Assembly (NCBI GenBank): GCA_964036295.1
Contig: OZ038473.1
Coordinates: 3,193,501-3,257,500 of the forward strand
Direction: 5' to 3'
DNA: 64,000 nt
DNA from: Plumapathes pennacea
Lineage: Eukaryota > Cnidaria > Anthozoa > Antipatharia > Myriopathidae
The notes below the pieces were generated by a model that was given only the letters and a program-made list of their open reading frames with translations, was not told where the DNA came from and searched no databases. Both the position numbers and the translations under genes were made by a program. Below are positions 33,201 to 43,779 of the stretch, one piece after another; position 1 is the first letter of the stretch, and every line of letters begins with the position of its first letter.

Positions 33201-33826
33201 ACAACATTAAATTTAACACGAGCTTAGTTTGGAAAAATAAATCAGATTAGAAAACTGACAAACTAGCTACTACTGCAGTAGCTTCTAAATGTCTCGTATG
33301 TTAATATTGTGTACGTTTTCGCCCGGCCGAAGTTTTTGGTTTTTATGCCAACAACAGTTTGTCAGACCCGAGTGGCTGCCAGACTCGAGTGAATGAAACG
33401 ACTTCAAAATTTCGCAGGCATTTCCGCCGACAAGCGTTCTGATAAAAATCGGAAATTTTTAAAGGGAATATGAGCCTTAATCCTGTCGGACACGGACAAC
33501 TGACAACTGATGTGCAGCTGAAGGCGTCGATCGGCGGCAAGGGTCCTTTTTTTCACCGCGGTCTCGTGTTTAAACATGTGATGGACTTCCCTGTAGATAT
33601 ACTGTATTGTACTTATTTTGGCGAACAAGTCCTCGTTGGATGGAGAGAAGTCACGAAACGAGAAATAAGATATCGTAAATTGAGCATGCGACCCGTTCAG
33701 CAACTCACCTGTAATTACTTGGTTGCCGTATTTGTTGAAGTTTTCCGCTTTCCAATTATACATCATGACCAATAGACACAACGATGCACCAAGAAACGCA
33801 AAAATCACGGGTATGCGTGCATCCAT
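30229..33826 (-). CDS. Membrane-anchored sulfotransferase-like protein, copy 4 (intact, 4 exons)
   Basis: Coding exons are 33709-33826, 32831-33195, 31284-31478 and 30229-30561, all with GT-AG borders and phases 1-0-0, giving 336 residues. There is a signal anchor (VIFAFLGASLCLLVMMY), the P-loop GHGRSGSSIVGSLLDAHPD, the 3'-phosphate motif IYITRNPYDIIAT and the standard C-terminal exon. It is the functional partner of broken copy 3, and the two share TE content except for later insertions. A TATA-like block lies about 85 bp upstream of the ATG. PAPS-dependent sulfotransfer is inferred from motifs. Confidence 0.8.
31552..32485. repeat. TIR element with 68-bp minisatellite, 11 units
   Basis: Inverted ends (CAACTCTCTCTAAGCGGACA and its complement) bound an array whose unit contains GGCGGACAGCATGCAG, at 31587, 31655, 31723 and so on to 32267, an exact 68-bp period. 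It lies in intron 2 of copy 4. The orthologous array in copy 3 has only 5 units. Confidence 0.85.
32508..32566. repeat. 59-bp near-perfect palindrome
   Basis: The left arm starts TATATGGAAATTTTTAATAG (29 bp), followed by a single C, then its exact complement. In the duplicate half (about 12800-12830) only the left arm exists, so the right arm was added after the duplication. Confidence 0.85.
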
Positions 33827-33909
33827 AGTGCACACTGTACACACGAACTGCTCTCTTGGTAATTGATTATTTGTCTTTATTATTTGTTGTAGTTAAGTAT
33901 TGTACTTTT

Positions 33910-33940
33910 ATATAAATATTCATCACCAAGTATACGAGGT
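33910..33940 (-). promoter_or_regulatory. Candidate core promoter of sulfotransferase-like copy 4
   Basis: On the plus strand TATAAATATTCATCACCAAG is the shared block; on the minus strand it reads as a GAATATTTATA box. It lies about 85 bp upstream of ATG 33826. Confidence 0.45.
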
Positions 33941-34189
33941 ATAATGGCTCCTTTATGTCACAAGCCTGGCAACTGCTAAGTTGTGGGAACTTTGATGTGA
34001 ACATTCGCTTGGCTTTCCGGACTTGCTTCTTTTTACTCTGTGTGGCTGTGTGGTGGCACAAACCTACCTCCCCCCGTCTGGGTTTTCGTTTGTCTGTTTA
34101 AACATTTCATTGGCTTTCCTTCAGAGATACCATGGTATTTTTTTCAAAAGGCAGGTATGACCCGCCAAATTAAAGTCGCTCACTCTATA

Positions 34190-34545
34190 TCCTCACCAAC
34201 AGAAGCGACAACAGGTGAACAAAAGGGCATTTTACTCGTGCATTCATAACGATTACGCAATATTCTAGAACACGTACGGTTTAGTGTACCCAAAGCTTGC
34301 CAGTGAAACTGTAAATAATTATATGCTTCATATAATATTCATCACCAAGCCACGTTGGAGTTGCTACTGTCGTACCTCTCTACATGATATTATGAACAAA
34401 AGAAACGATAAGAGGCAAAGAAAAGCACACAATAAAGAAAACAAAACACGCCATGTGTTCACGCCAATTTTTGTATTCAAAGCTTGTTAGTGAAATTCTT
34501 ACTGTGTAGGTTGTTTTCACATAAGCATTCATCATTAAGCCATAT
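34190..34545 (-). pseudogene. Two tandem exon-1/promoter relics
   Basis: Positions 34192-34226 and 34390-34430 align with the 5' coding part of exon 1 of the array genes (AGAAACGACAGCAGGC-type sequence). Each is followed by the promoter block (TATAATATTCATCACCAAGC near 34330; CATAAGCATTCATCATTAAG near 34520). The second still reads MACFVFFIVCFSLPLIVSFV on the minus strand before a stop. No other exons accompany them. Confidence 0.5.
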
Positions 34546-34667
34546 TTGTTGCTTCTGTTCTATAAAAGCGATATATATTTTAAAAAAGACAAAATATATT
34601 CTCTGTGTCAGAAGAAAACGCTCAAAAGGATAGACACGTGTAAATATCACCACGCTTGCAAAGCTGA

Positions 34668-34985
34668 CACCGCGGAAATACGTTATTGACGTCACTTGCG
34701 TTGGTCAGCGTTCGTCGCCATGGCTATCTAACTTCTCGTATTAAATTCGCGATAAAAATTCACATCGGGTGGAAGCCTCGTTTTTCTTGTGCACAACTTA
34801 TGATATAGAAACTGCATTGAACTAACTTACAGTTGAGTATCAAGTCCTAGTATTGAGTTTCTTGGCTAAGTCTTGAGGTTTTACGAGCGTTACATTTAAC
34901 CACAAAATCTACACCTGAATCTAAGGTTTTGTGCAATAACCGCTGACTCAAAAGCAAGGTGACCGCTGTAGATCTTGGCTAGTGT
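34668..34985. repeat. Interspersed repeat with GGYACCGCGGAAATACG terminus
   Basis: The sequence from ACACCGCGGAAATACG through CTTGAGGTTTTACGAGCGTT matches 42890-43155 and 56940-57212. A reversed partial copy is in CNNM intron 1 (about 61695-61825). The 57.2-kb copy ends TATTTCCGCGGTGCC, the inverted terminus. Confidence 0.6.
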
Positions 34986-35186
34986 TAGTCATTTTTGACT
35001 GAATGAGTATTCCGATCGACAAAGGGTCGCCTATATTGGCTTTAAAGCGAGGCTTTATGACGTCACTTTTCACTACTCACAAGTGAAAGCAAAAGTCCTC
35101 GAGAGTTGATGCCAGCAAACTGTAATCTATCAGTGAATCAATTTATTAGCTAAGAAAGAGACACTCAACGTATCTCGTTAATAAAT

Positions 35187-35359
35187 TTCCACTGGTTTGC
35201 CGTGGTGTGGACTCTTATTTACCACGATTTACGTCATCACATGGTCAAAATGTTGTGGACTCACGAGGCGCTTTGCCAAGTGAGTCCACAACAAATTTTG
35301 ACCTTGTGATGGCGTAAATTGTGGTAAATAAGAGTCCACACAACGGCAAACCAGTGGAA
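35187..35359. repeat. 173-bp foldback
   Basis: The arms (TTCCACTGGTTTGCCGT and its complement ending CCAGTGGAA) are about 80 bp each around a centre near 35275. Sequence related to the arms, ACTCTTATTTACCACG, recurs at about 35456-35470. Confidence 0.7.
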
Positions 35360-35553
35360 GTTTGTTTTTTACCACACTATTTAGAAATATACAAGAAAAT
35401 TTCGCTGTATTTCGTTGCAAAACGTGACACGCTGGCGTCACATCGTTGTCTGGACTCTTATTTACCACGGTTAATCGACCAATCAGAGAGCGAGAAACTA
35501 GTGTGTTGTAGTAAAATACAACTTTGTCAGAGCTAACACAACTTATATTCCGG

Positions 35554-38049
35554 CTAAGGGCTGTCAAAGGTGTACTCCTTCAAGAAAGAATACTTTTGAA
35601 TTTCGTTGTGAACCCAGCGCTTCTGCTCTTCAGTCCAAACGACCTTGTCTCGTGTGATTGACGGAGTGCCGTGCATGATTTTAGCACAGGCCTCGAGATA
35701 ATCTTCTTTACAAGTAATCCCCAAGAACTCGCACAACTCCATCAAGCTTTTCTTGGGCGTCAACTTAAATCCCTTGATCGGCAAGCTTATAACAGCGTCA
35801 CCATACTTCTGACGAACTTTCTCGTTGGCTGCTGCTTGTGTAAAGTATTGTTGAATGGCGGTATTTAAGCTCTTTTCGTCATTGGCCTAAAAAAATATGG
35901 AAACAACTTTTAGATTTCGATCGCAAAGACGTTATCGGTTGAAACTATTCTATTTTATATGCTATGTATATTTTGATGAACTTTCTCGTTGGCTACACAG
36001 TTTGTCCGAAGTATTTTCGGATGGAATACTTTAAACGCTCTTTGTTATCGACCTAAAAATGGACAAATCAAGATTTTACACAAACTTGTTGGTTATTTTT
36101 CTTTAAATTTGCTCGTCCCTCTCCTTCCTTCTTTAGTTTTTGTTTTCCATTCTTTCAAATTAACGAAATGCATACGCAGTTTGTTCAAGAAAGCAAAATA
36201 TTCAGACTTATCTCTTTGACAAACTTTTTATTAATATTTTGATTTTTTATACACTGATCACTAAAACGTTTTGACATACCTTTTCGTTTTGAGCAATGTT
36301 TCCTTTCCCGGAAAGCCACAGAAGTTTGGTGGCGATGTTGTCAAAGGGATTTCTTGTTATGTGAATAAACTTTACAGGCACTCCTACAAGGGCACCGAAT
36401 TTGTCCAGATTTGAAAATGTCTCCTCCTTTTGCAGTGCTCTTGCCGTTGCATCGCCTGTCTTGTCTCCCATCACCTGTCAATGTAAAATAATTTTAGGGA
36501 AGTTAAGGTCATCTTAAGGACTCGAGTTCGGCAAAGAAATCAAACAGCATAGAAGTAAATGCAGTCAACTCCCTCCAGGACGAACATCCTCGGGACCAGC
36601 TCCAACTGTCTGTGTTAGAGAGGTGTCCGGCCGTCTTAAAGAGAGTTCAGTTAGAGGAAATAACTGAAGAAACGGCAGGGACCGCTCGTACCGGGTGTCC
36701 GTCTTAGGTGTCTGTCTTAGAGAGGTGTCCGTCTCAGAGAGAGTTGACTGTATTCTGTTTCTTTGAGTAATCTGCATCGAGTTCGGCACGGCAGTGGCGC
36801 GACGTTTGAAACGGGCCTTATAAATTGTAGTCAAAAGTGTTTAGAACGATATATATACCGGACACTACTTTCTTAAATACTGATCACTGTACTAGTCATT
36901 TCTGAACGTTTTTACGTTTTACTCCAGATCGAAAATAACATTATTTTCCGTAGGAGTCTCGTTACCTTTATCGTGTTTCTGTATGTTCCCTGCCACTGTC
37001 CCGGCACGTGGTACGTTTTACTGTATGGACCAGCCTCCATGCGGGCGCTATCTGCATGGATACCGAACATGGCGTTATATTGTGATCTCTTCCGCAGCTC
37101 GTAGAACAATTTGTATTTCTGCAAGTTCCCGCTATGTGTTTTTCCGAAGTTAGACTTTCCCAATACATTGGCTTCGTGCGCAATGATGACGTCAGGGTGC
37201 GCGTCCAACATCGATCCCACAATGCTGTGCCCGCTTCCTCCGTGACCAATGAGCATGGTGAATGACTCGACGTTGTCATAAGTTCTAAATCTGTTTTCTG
37301 GTGCTCCTCTTCGATATTCTGGACGATAATCTGGTTAAACAATTAAAAATATCAACATACGTTTAGTGATTCTCTCCTCCGTAGAGGCTCCCTAGGGGAG
37401 GGGGCAGGGTGGAAAAACCAACATGGCGTTCTTTCTCTTGAACCATAAAGTAAAAGCTGGTGTATGCGTCAGAATTCTTCTGTGCTAGTGAAGAAATTTT
37501 CTGGTCTAATTTTTGAAAGACTACCAGAAGAAAAAACATTCAAGGAGCACTCGCACCGCCATTAATGCAAAATTCGTCTGTCACAAGCGTGACACCCAAG
37601 CTGTGTTGTCACGAAGTACGAAATAAGTCAACAACACCATATAGGGTACACAAGGCAGAATCTATTCCTGTCCCAGACAAAGAAAGACAAAAAATATCTA
37701 CATTCTATTCCAGTATTCTATCCAGACCAAAACGCTCAAAGCTATACCGTTTGGGTAGGCTAATACCTATGTGGCTTATGTACATATAGGTGCACGGCCT
37801 CCCCATTTAAATATCGACTTCCCTGCAAATATACCATACGGTACTTGATTTGGTGAACAAGTCCTCGATAGGTGGAGGGAGACTACAAAATAAACTGGGC
37901 ATGCGGTCACCCCCGTAGTTCAACAACTCACCTGTAGTTACTGGATTGCCATAGCCGTTGAAGATGTCTGGTTTAATATTATATACCATGATCAATAGGA
38001 ATGACAGCAGGCCAATAAAAGCAACTGCCACAGGCATGCTTGCATTCAT
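35554..38049 (-). CDS. Membrane-anchored sulfotransferase-like protein, copy 5 (intact frame, altered P-loop)
   Basis: Coding exons are 37932-38049, 36966-37330, 36280-36474 and 35554-35886, all with GT-AG borders and phases 1-0-0, giving 336 residues. An in-frame ATG at 38058 would add three residues; 38049 is chosen by alignment with the other copies. There is a signal anchor (VAVAFIGLLSFLLIMVY) and a 3'-phosphate motif IHITRNPFDNIAT. The P-loop reads LIGHGGSGHSIVGSMLDAHP, with glycine in place of the Arg that copies 1, 2 and 4 carry at the RSG or RTG position. Exon 2 is the most divergent of the set. Activity is therefore less certain, although no frame lesion is present. Confidence 0.75.
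36561..36751. mobile_element. Small TIR element related to the minisatellite element
   Basis: The left end GCAGTCAACTCCCTCC and right end CAGAGAGAGTTGACTGT are inverted repeats. Internal TCCGTCTTAGAGAGGTGTCC motifs resemble 31552-32485. It lies in intron 2 of copy 5. Confidence 0.6.
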
Positions 38050-38159
38050 GGTGATCATGCAATTGCAGAAGACAGAACACCTATACTGTTTACGCGCACT
38101 ACGGCTTGTTGATTTTCGTGTTCAAAACTTGCCTTCATTTGTCTGATTATTGTGCTTTC

Positions 38160-38190
38160 GCATAAATATTCATCACCAAGCCACGTATAG
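38160..38190 (-). promoter_or_regulatory. Candidate core promoter of sulfotransferase-like copy 5
   Basis: CATAAATATTCATCACCAAG followed by CCACGTATAG is the best-preserved form of the shared upstream block, about 113 bp upstream of the ATG. Confidence 0.45.
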
Positions 38191-38368
38191 TCGCTCCTTT
38201 GTGTCAAAAAAGGTGATATATATAGCATACCCTAATTGTATATTTCCTTAAAAAAAGAATACACAAATGTGTACAGACTTTATTCCATACTTAAACCCTC
38301 CAAAGGACATCCTGTATACATCTCCCTCCCAGGTCTTGATAGAAATGTTGTTTATTCAAATATGTCAT

Positions 38369-38451
38369 CGACTTCCCTGCCGAGATCTTGTCTAATGTAT
38401 GCAAATAAAAGTGCACTTAAGACCTCGTTGGATGGAGAGAAAGAATGAACC

Positions 38452-38482
<31 letters not shown>

Positions 38483-38580
38483 AAATACATACAACAGTTC
38501 ACTTGGAATTACCATGGTTACGGCTTCATATAATATTCATCACCAAGCCACGTTATAATCGCTCTTTTGTATGAATATTC
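38369..38580 (-). pseudogene. Exon-1/promoter module relic at the array end
   Basis: Positions 38369-38445 match intron 1 sequence just 3' of exon 1 (ATCGACTTCCCTGC and CCTCGTTGGATGGAGAG, as at 33580-33650). After an A run and a mostly deleted exon 1, the block TATAATATTCATCACCAAGC returns at about 38528. No coding frame remains. Confidence 0.5.
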
Positions 38581-39163
38581 AGTAAGATATTTGGGATGAT
38601 AGTCTCGCTCTTGAAGTTTCCCGCATTATTACGAGAACCATTTGAAGGAGAAGACACGGGAAGGGGATTGGCTCCTTTTGCCGACGAAAAACCTCTGAGA
38701 GGGTCAAGATGCCGATGGAAAGAGTCGCCTCAAATCGAGATGACTCAGCTAACGAATTAAAGTCACAAAAAAAAAAAAAAAGAAACCGCGACTGGCTTGA
38801 AAAGTCCACTTTCAGAACTATGCCGTCTTCAGATGGACAATTGGTATAAACACAAGCATTTTTAAATGAAAGATAAATTCTTCCGGCCCTAATTTTCATA
38901 TCTACCGACTCAATATCGATTCAGTACCGACCCGATACCGACTCAGTCGGTCGGCCGTCGGCCGCCGTCGTGTTTATGTTGTGTCACCGGTCGGCATGTC
39001 TTCGTTCAAAAGTCCGTTAGTCTGTAGTTGGCCTTCGCAGTCTTCAGTCGCTCGTTAATTTGTTCACAGAGACAGTGCGCCTTCATTGAACTTATATAGT
39101 TGTATTAGTTTTATTGTAACCAGTCACATTTATAGTTGTGTTTGTATCATTGTGTTTTATAGC

Positions 39164-39313
39164 ATGCCAGGCAAACTTGGCAGTACAATCTGGAAGCCCA
39201 GTCAAACGTTGCTCGAGACCTGCTTGAAGAATGGCGAAGACAATGAGAAGTGAACAGAATAAACTGCCTGAGGATCAGATGCAACACATTAACAGTGGAG
39301 GGGATCTCTTTAA
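39164..39313 (+). other. Possible isolated 5' exon
   Basis: An ATG at 39164 opens a 29-codon frame. A second ATG at 39231 reads MAKTMRSEQNKLPEDQMQHI up to a GTAAGTAT donor near 39314. The upstream sequence is GC-rich with CGG and CCG motifs (38930-38970), which could be a promoter. I cannot find a following exon or recognise the peptide. Confidence 0.25.
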
Positions 39314-39319
39314 CTGTAA

Positions 39320-42290
39320 GTATATGTGGATATGTTCTCTCCTCATTTCTGTCATCAAGAAGCCTTGTGTCATTTGTGATTGCTTTGCGCAACACTGTGT
39401 TTGCACGATCTTGTATGGAAACAAAGTTGCAAGAACTCGGAAATCGTATTGGTCGATGAGATATTGCGATTTGTTTATAAAATTTGCTTTAGTGTTTCAA
39501 ATCTTCAAATTTTCAAATCTTGGGAGTCATCGAAATCAAGACCAAAGTTTAGCCAAAAACTCTATCTATGCGGGGTTCTTTCTCCGCCTCCCCAGATACT
39601 TCTTTTGGTAGTTGATTGCACAGAGATTGGGGATAGGGAGAAAAATAAAGCACGCGGGGAACGACGGGAAGAAAGGCTTTTCCTCCTTCCCGTCATCCTC
39701 CGCGTGCCGGTGTATCTAGAATTCGTACCACAGCTTGCCTTCCTGTCAGGCGCTCAACATATGAGATATCGAGTAATATTTTCAACTCAAACTGGGGAAA
39801 GTGCATAACCGGCCAGAAAAATAACTTTCATTCAGTCCGAGCCAGTAAGTATTGGACAAGCCTCACTTCCGTGCATGTACATCCCTTTTACGACGTCACC
39901 AGTGTAGTTGCTTTTATTTTTATTGATTTTTTTTTTCAGCTGTGAAAAAGTCAAACAAAGGCTTCGAAAAGTAACTTGTGTGGTGTTTATAATTACTAAT
40001 GGGCCTGACTCGACATTGTTAATACTTTATTATGAAGTTACATTGAATTCAAAAGTGACGTGATTTATTGAATCTCATTCAGGTTGCTGTGAATGCCCAT
40101 CAATCCATGCGTTGACAGCTGGCTGATCATGCTGGATTTGCTCGATGTTGCGAACAGTTTCTGCGTTAAAGTTTGGGTAAGTTCACTGATAAATCAGAAG
40201 TACGTTTACTCCTTTAGTATTAAGAGTATGGCGGTCGCACTTTTTCCTCGTTATTTTTGTAACCTTCTGCATGATATCAGAAAACGAGTGTTTCGTCAAA
40301 AAAAAAAAAAAAAAAAAAGCCACAGCAAGAAAAATATATTTTTGGTTTCACTCAATCAAATAGCAGTTTGGGATGCTAAAGATTTCACACATGGATAGGT
40401 CAGTTTATCGCAGTTCATCATCGACTCAGATTATTGTGCTTTAAATGTTAAGTTTCTTGCTTTGTAATTAGCAAAAAGTCGACGAATTTCTTTTGTAAAA
40501 AAATATATATATATGGTGAGACGTTTCAAATATTCCGGCAAAAAACTGAGTATGAATTTCTTTTCTGTGATTGAGAATTGCCCCATATGTAACGGTTTTT
40601 CTTAATCAAGTTTATAGATTTAGCTTGACGAATTTCGGTTGATTTAAATTTTGTTCGAGCCATCTAGAGCTGCAGCAGATGGTGCAGAAGGGAAATTGCA
40701 CTCTATTTGCTTAATTCGACTTTAATCCGTTTTAAATGAGTTTAAATGTGAAGCGAGCAAATCCACTGACCAGTCCTGACAATTTATTAGAAAAATACGC
40801 TAAAAAGCGAAAACAGAGCAATCAGACGACCAAATAAAAGAGGATGATGTAAGCGAGACAGAATTGCACCAAGCTGAGAGTTATTGTGATGTTCATTATT
40901 AATAGAAGTTTCCGCGTCATCTTTACTTAAGAGTGGCTATGGCAGCTGGTATGACTCGTATTTTGTCTCATTTAGACTTCCATTAAATGGAATATTGAAC
41001 TGTTGTTTGATTTTCGTCGCTTGCCGCGAGTCAATCAACAAAGATAGGCGAGTTTTCTTTTTAGACGCATACCCGATATTTTGGTTCGATCGGAAAAAGT
41101 AGGTGCTTTTTGTAGTGGGTTAAAGGAAAGGTTGAATTTCGGGGGGTGTTTGACTTTTTACCGTCATTTGCTTGAACTCTACCTGAAACTACTGAACATA
41201 TTTGAAGAACAACTTCCGAAGAACCGAGTTACTAGACCAGCCTCGCGTTTTTTCCTCGTACCTTTTGCCAGTTGAGTATCAGAGAAGACATCTCAGCATT
41301 AACATGTTGTGTTTCATTTTTTTCCCCACATTTTATTTGACGCACAGTTTTACAATACCGCTTTCCACGTTTCTTTCGCGTCTATAAAGCCAACTTAAAA
41401 AATGCAAAAGGAAAAGTTCTGCTATACAGCAGTGATCAGGCCCTATTAAGATGCGAGGATATATTTGACAGTTCAGGAGTTGAAAGTTCTCTGGTAACGT
41501 TTCAAATTCGCCTTTTTCGGCGAAATTGTTAAAATCCCACGGTGAAGAACAACAACGTTTTCCTGTGCCCGGAACAGTATTGTCATTAAACACAGTTCCC
41601 GGTAAACATTTCATATATTAAAGCGTAGGTGGCTATGTTTGAATTTGTATTTGCTAAAAGTGCCGACCACTGTAGTATTCATCGAGCAAGATTGGCTGGA
41701 AGTATTTCTTTTCTTCATTTTTGACAAACATGAAATTTGCACATTTGTCAAAATTAATTGCGTACTTGCTTTGGTTTTGCGTTTGCTAATCGTAGCTCTG
41801 ATTGGTTAAACCATTTATCCAGTAACAGGCTCATTGTGATCAATCAATGTTTGGTTCCGGACTTTTTGGCCGATCCAAGTGCGGTCTCCAGCTCATGAAT
41901 GTAAGAAAGTTATCTTTCTGTTTTTGTGTTCCCTGACATGGTTTCTGCTAAAGTTCATGTTACACGACACAAATTATTCCAGCCCCTCCACTCGCAGCTG
42001 CGCGAGATAACTTACAAAATATATAGCGCGTGTAACTCCCGCCCTTTCCTAATTTGACTCACAACACTGAATAAGAGATGAATTTCAGGGAAAATAGAAC
42101 CGCGCGGTTACTGCTTTTTGCAGCATTGAACTGGCCAATATTTACTGTTTTCACTGACATTGCACAGGTAGTTACAGGAAAACATGCCCGTGTGCCATGT
42201 CCTTTTAAAAATCACATTCGTAAAACAACCACATAAATATGTCTGCGATCAGCCAGAATAGCCATTGCACAGATATTTGTAACACCGGAC
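39320..42290. other. Gene-free stretch
   Basis: No supported gene. An imperfect inverted repeat (CACGCGGGGAACGACGGGAA versus TTCCCGTCATCCTCCGCGTG) lies at about 39650-39710, and an A run at 40298-40318. Confidence 0.4.
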
Positions 42291-42304
42291 AATTGTAGTG
42301 CACC

Positions 42305-42335
42305 TTTTATTATTATTATATTTATTATAATTTAC

Positions 42336-42369
<34 letters not shown>

Positions 42370-42440
42370 TATAGTATTATTAATTATTGTTATTATAATT
42401 TATAGTATTATTATTATTATTATAATTTATAGTATTATTA

Positions 42441-42481
<41 letters not shown>

Positions 42482-42488
42482 GTTATTA

Positions 42489-42532
<44 letters not shown>

Positions 42533-42566
42533 GTTGTTGTTGTTGTTATTATTATTATTATTATTA
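42305..42566. repeat. (ATT)n microsatellite
   Basis: About 260 bp of nearly pure TTA/ATT triplets with GTT interruptions. The poly-Asn frame on the minus strand is an artefact of the repeat. Confidence 0.95.
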
Positions 42567-42794
42567 ATTTTGCACAATTTGTAAACTTCTAAAGTTACGA
42601 GAAATTTCAAATACTCAATTATATGCCATCGCGTATGTTATATTTTATTGCATTTTGTAAGTTCCGCCGGTTCTTTTCCTGATTCGAGTGCTGTTAGGTT
42701 TTCTTGTCATCAACATCTCCAGCACTAAATGTATAATTTGTAAGCTTTATAAAACAGTTTTATCTTCTAGGTTCCTGTTCCGTTGCCGGCACTC

Positions 42795-43155
42795 CTTTAA
42801 GGCCGTTTCACACTGGACGCGTCGCGACACGCTGTAACTGCATGCGACAACGCGACAAAATTAGATCCCGGTCATTCCTTCAATCCGATTCACACCGGAC
42901 GCGGCGCGGAAATACGCCTTTGACGTCACTTTATTCGTCAGCGTTAATCGCCTTTACGACCTAATGCTCCGTTTGTCTTGGGCAGCACAGCTTATAGAAA
43001 ATGTGTTGAGCCTATATTTGAGTCTAAGTTCGTGTTTCCTGACTAGTCTTGAGGTTTTGCAAGTGCTGCTGACGAACTACGAAACCTGCACTTGAGTTCT
43101 CTTTCGATTCCACAGTTTTACGCAGTGATTACTGACTTAAACGTAAGGAGGTCAT
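42795..43155. repeat. Second copy of the CGCGGAAATACG repeat family
   Basis: GACGCGGCGCGGAAATACGC through TAGTCTTGAGGTTTTGCAAG aligns with 34668-34985 and 56940-57212. The first 90 bp (CCGTTTCACACTGGACGCG) are not shared with the 34.7-kb copy. Confidence 0.5.
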
Positions 43156-43543
43156 ACTGTCGACAAAGTCGCGGCACTGTTTTGAACCATTTTTTGACAG
43201 TATCATCGGCTTTCTTCAAAACGATGAAGTCGGGTTTATAAAAAACACAATGTATTGAGTTGGTCTGCCAAATTTGTTTTACCGCGGTTGCAGGATCTAA
43301 TCAGCTAAATACTTGACTCAATATATTTAATCCAATCGGAGATAGAGTCCTCATCCAATCAGAGGTCTCAGAAAACAACCAGAAACCCACAGACTTTTTC
43401 GCGCCTCGTTCTTGCTTTTGTAACTGCGTGTCGAGCAGCCATCATGTTGAATTACAGCGGAATGTCGCTGTAGATAATTGCTGTTAAGCCATTTATTTAG
43501 CTGACAGTTGTGTGTGCTGAGAGCTATCTTTCTTTGTGTTTGA

Positions 43544-43724
43544 CCCTTTTACTCCCAAGAGTGATCAACCTCAATTTTCTCCTTCAGTTTCTCACCAGAA
43601 GAGATATGATACAGTAGGGAGAACTTGGCTTTTGATACCCTGCTAAGATGAAAGCTGATTAAACTATCAAATCTCACTACATCAGTCATACATTTTCTTC
43701 TTAAAAGGTTGGGAGAATCTGCAT
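43544..43724. mobile_element. piggyBac-type MITE, reversed and truncated copy
   Basis: CCCTTTTACTCCCAAGAGTG through AGGTTGGGAGAATCTGCATT is the reverse orientation of 6947-7148, with one terminus missing. A smaller fragment of the family lies at about 46340-46432. Confidence 0.65.
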
Positions 43725-43779
43725 TCGTTTCTAGATATTCACACTCAAAAAGCCCAGCTGTATAAAATGTATATCAATA

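Noticed and set aside
42380..42610. Poly-Asn protein frame
   Set aside because: It is a translation of the ATT microsatellite.
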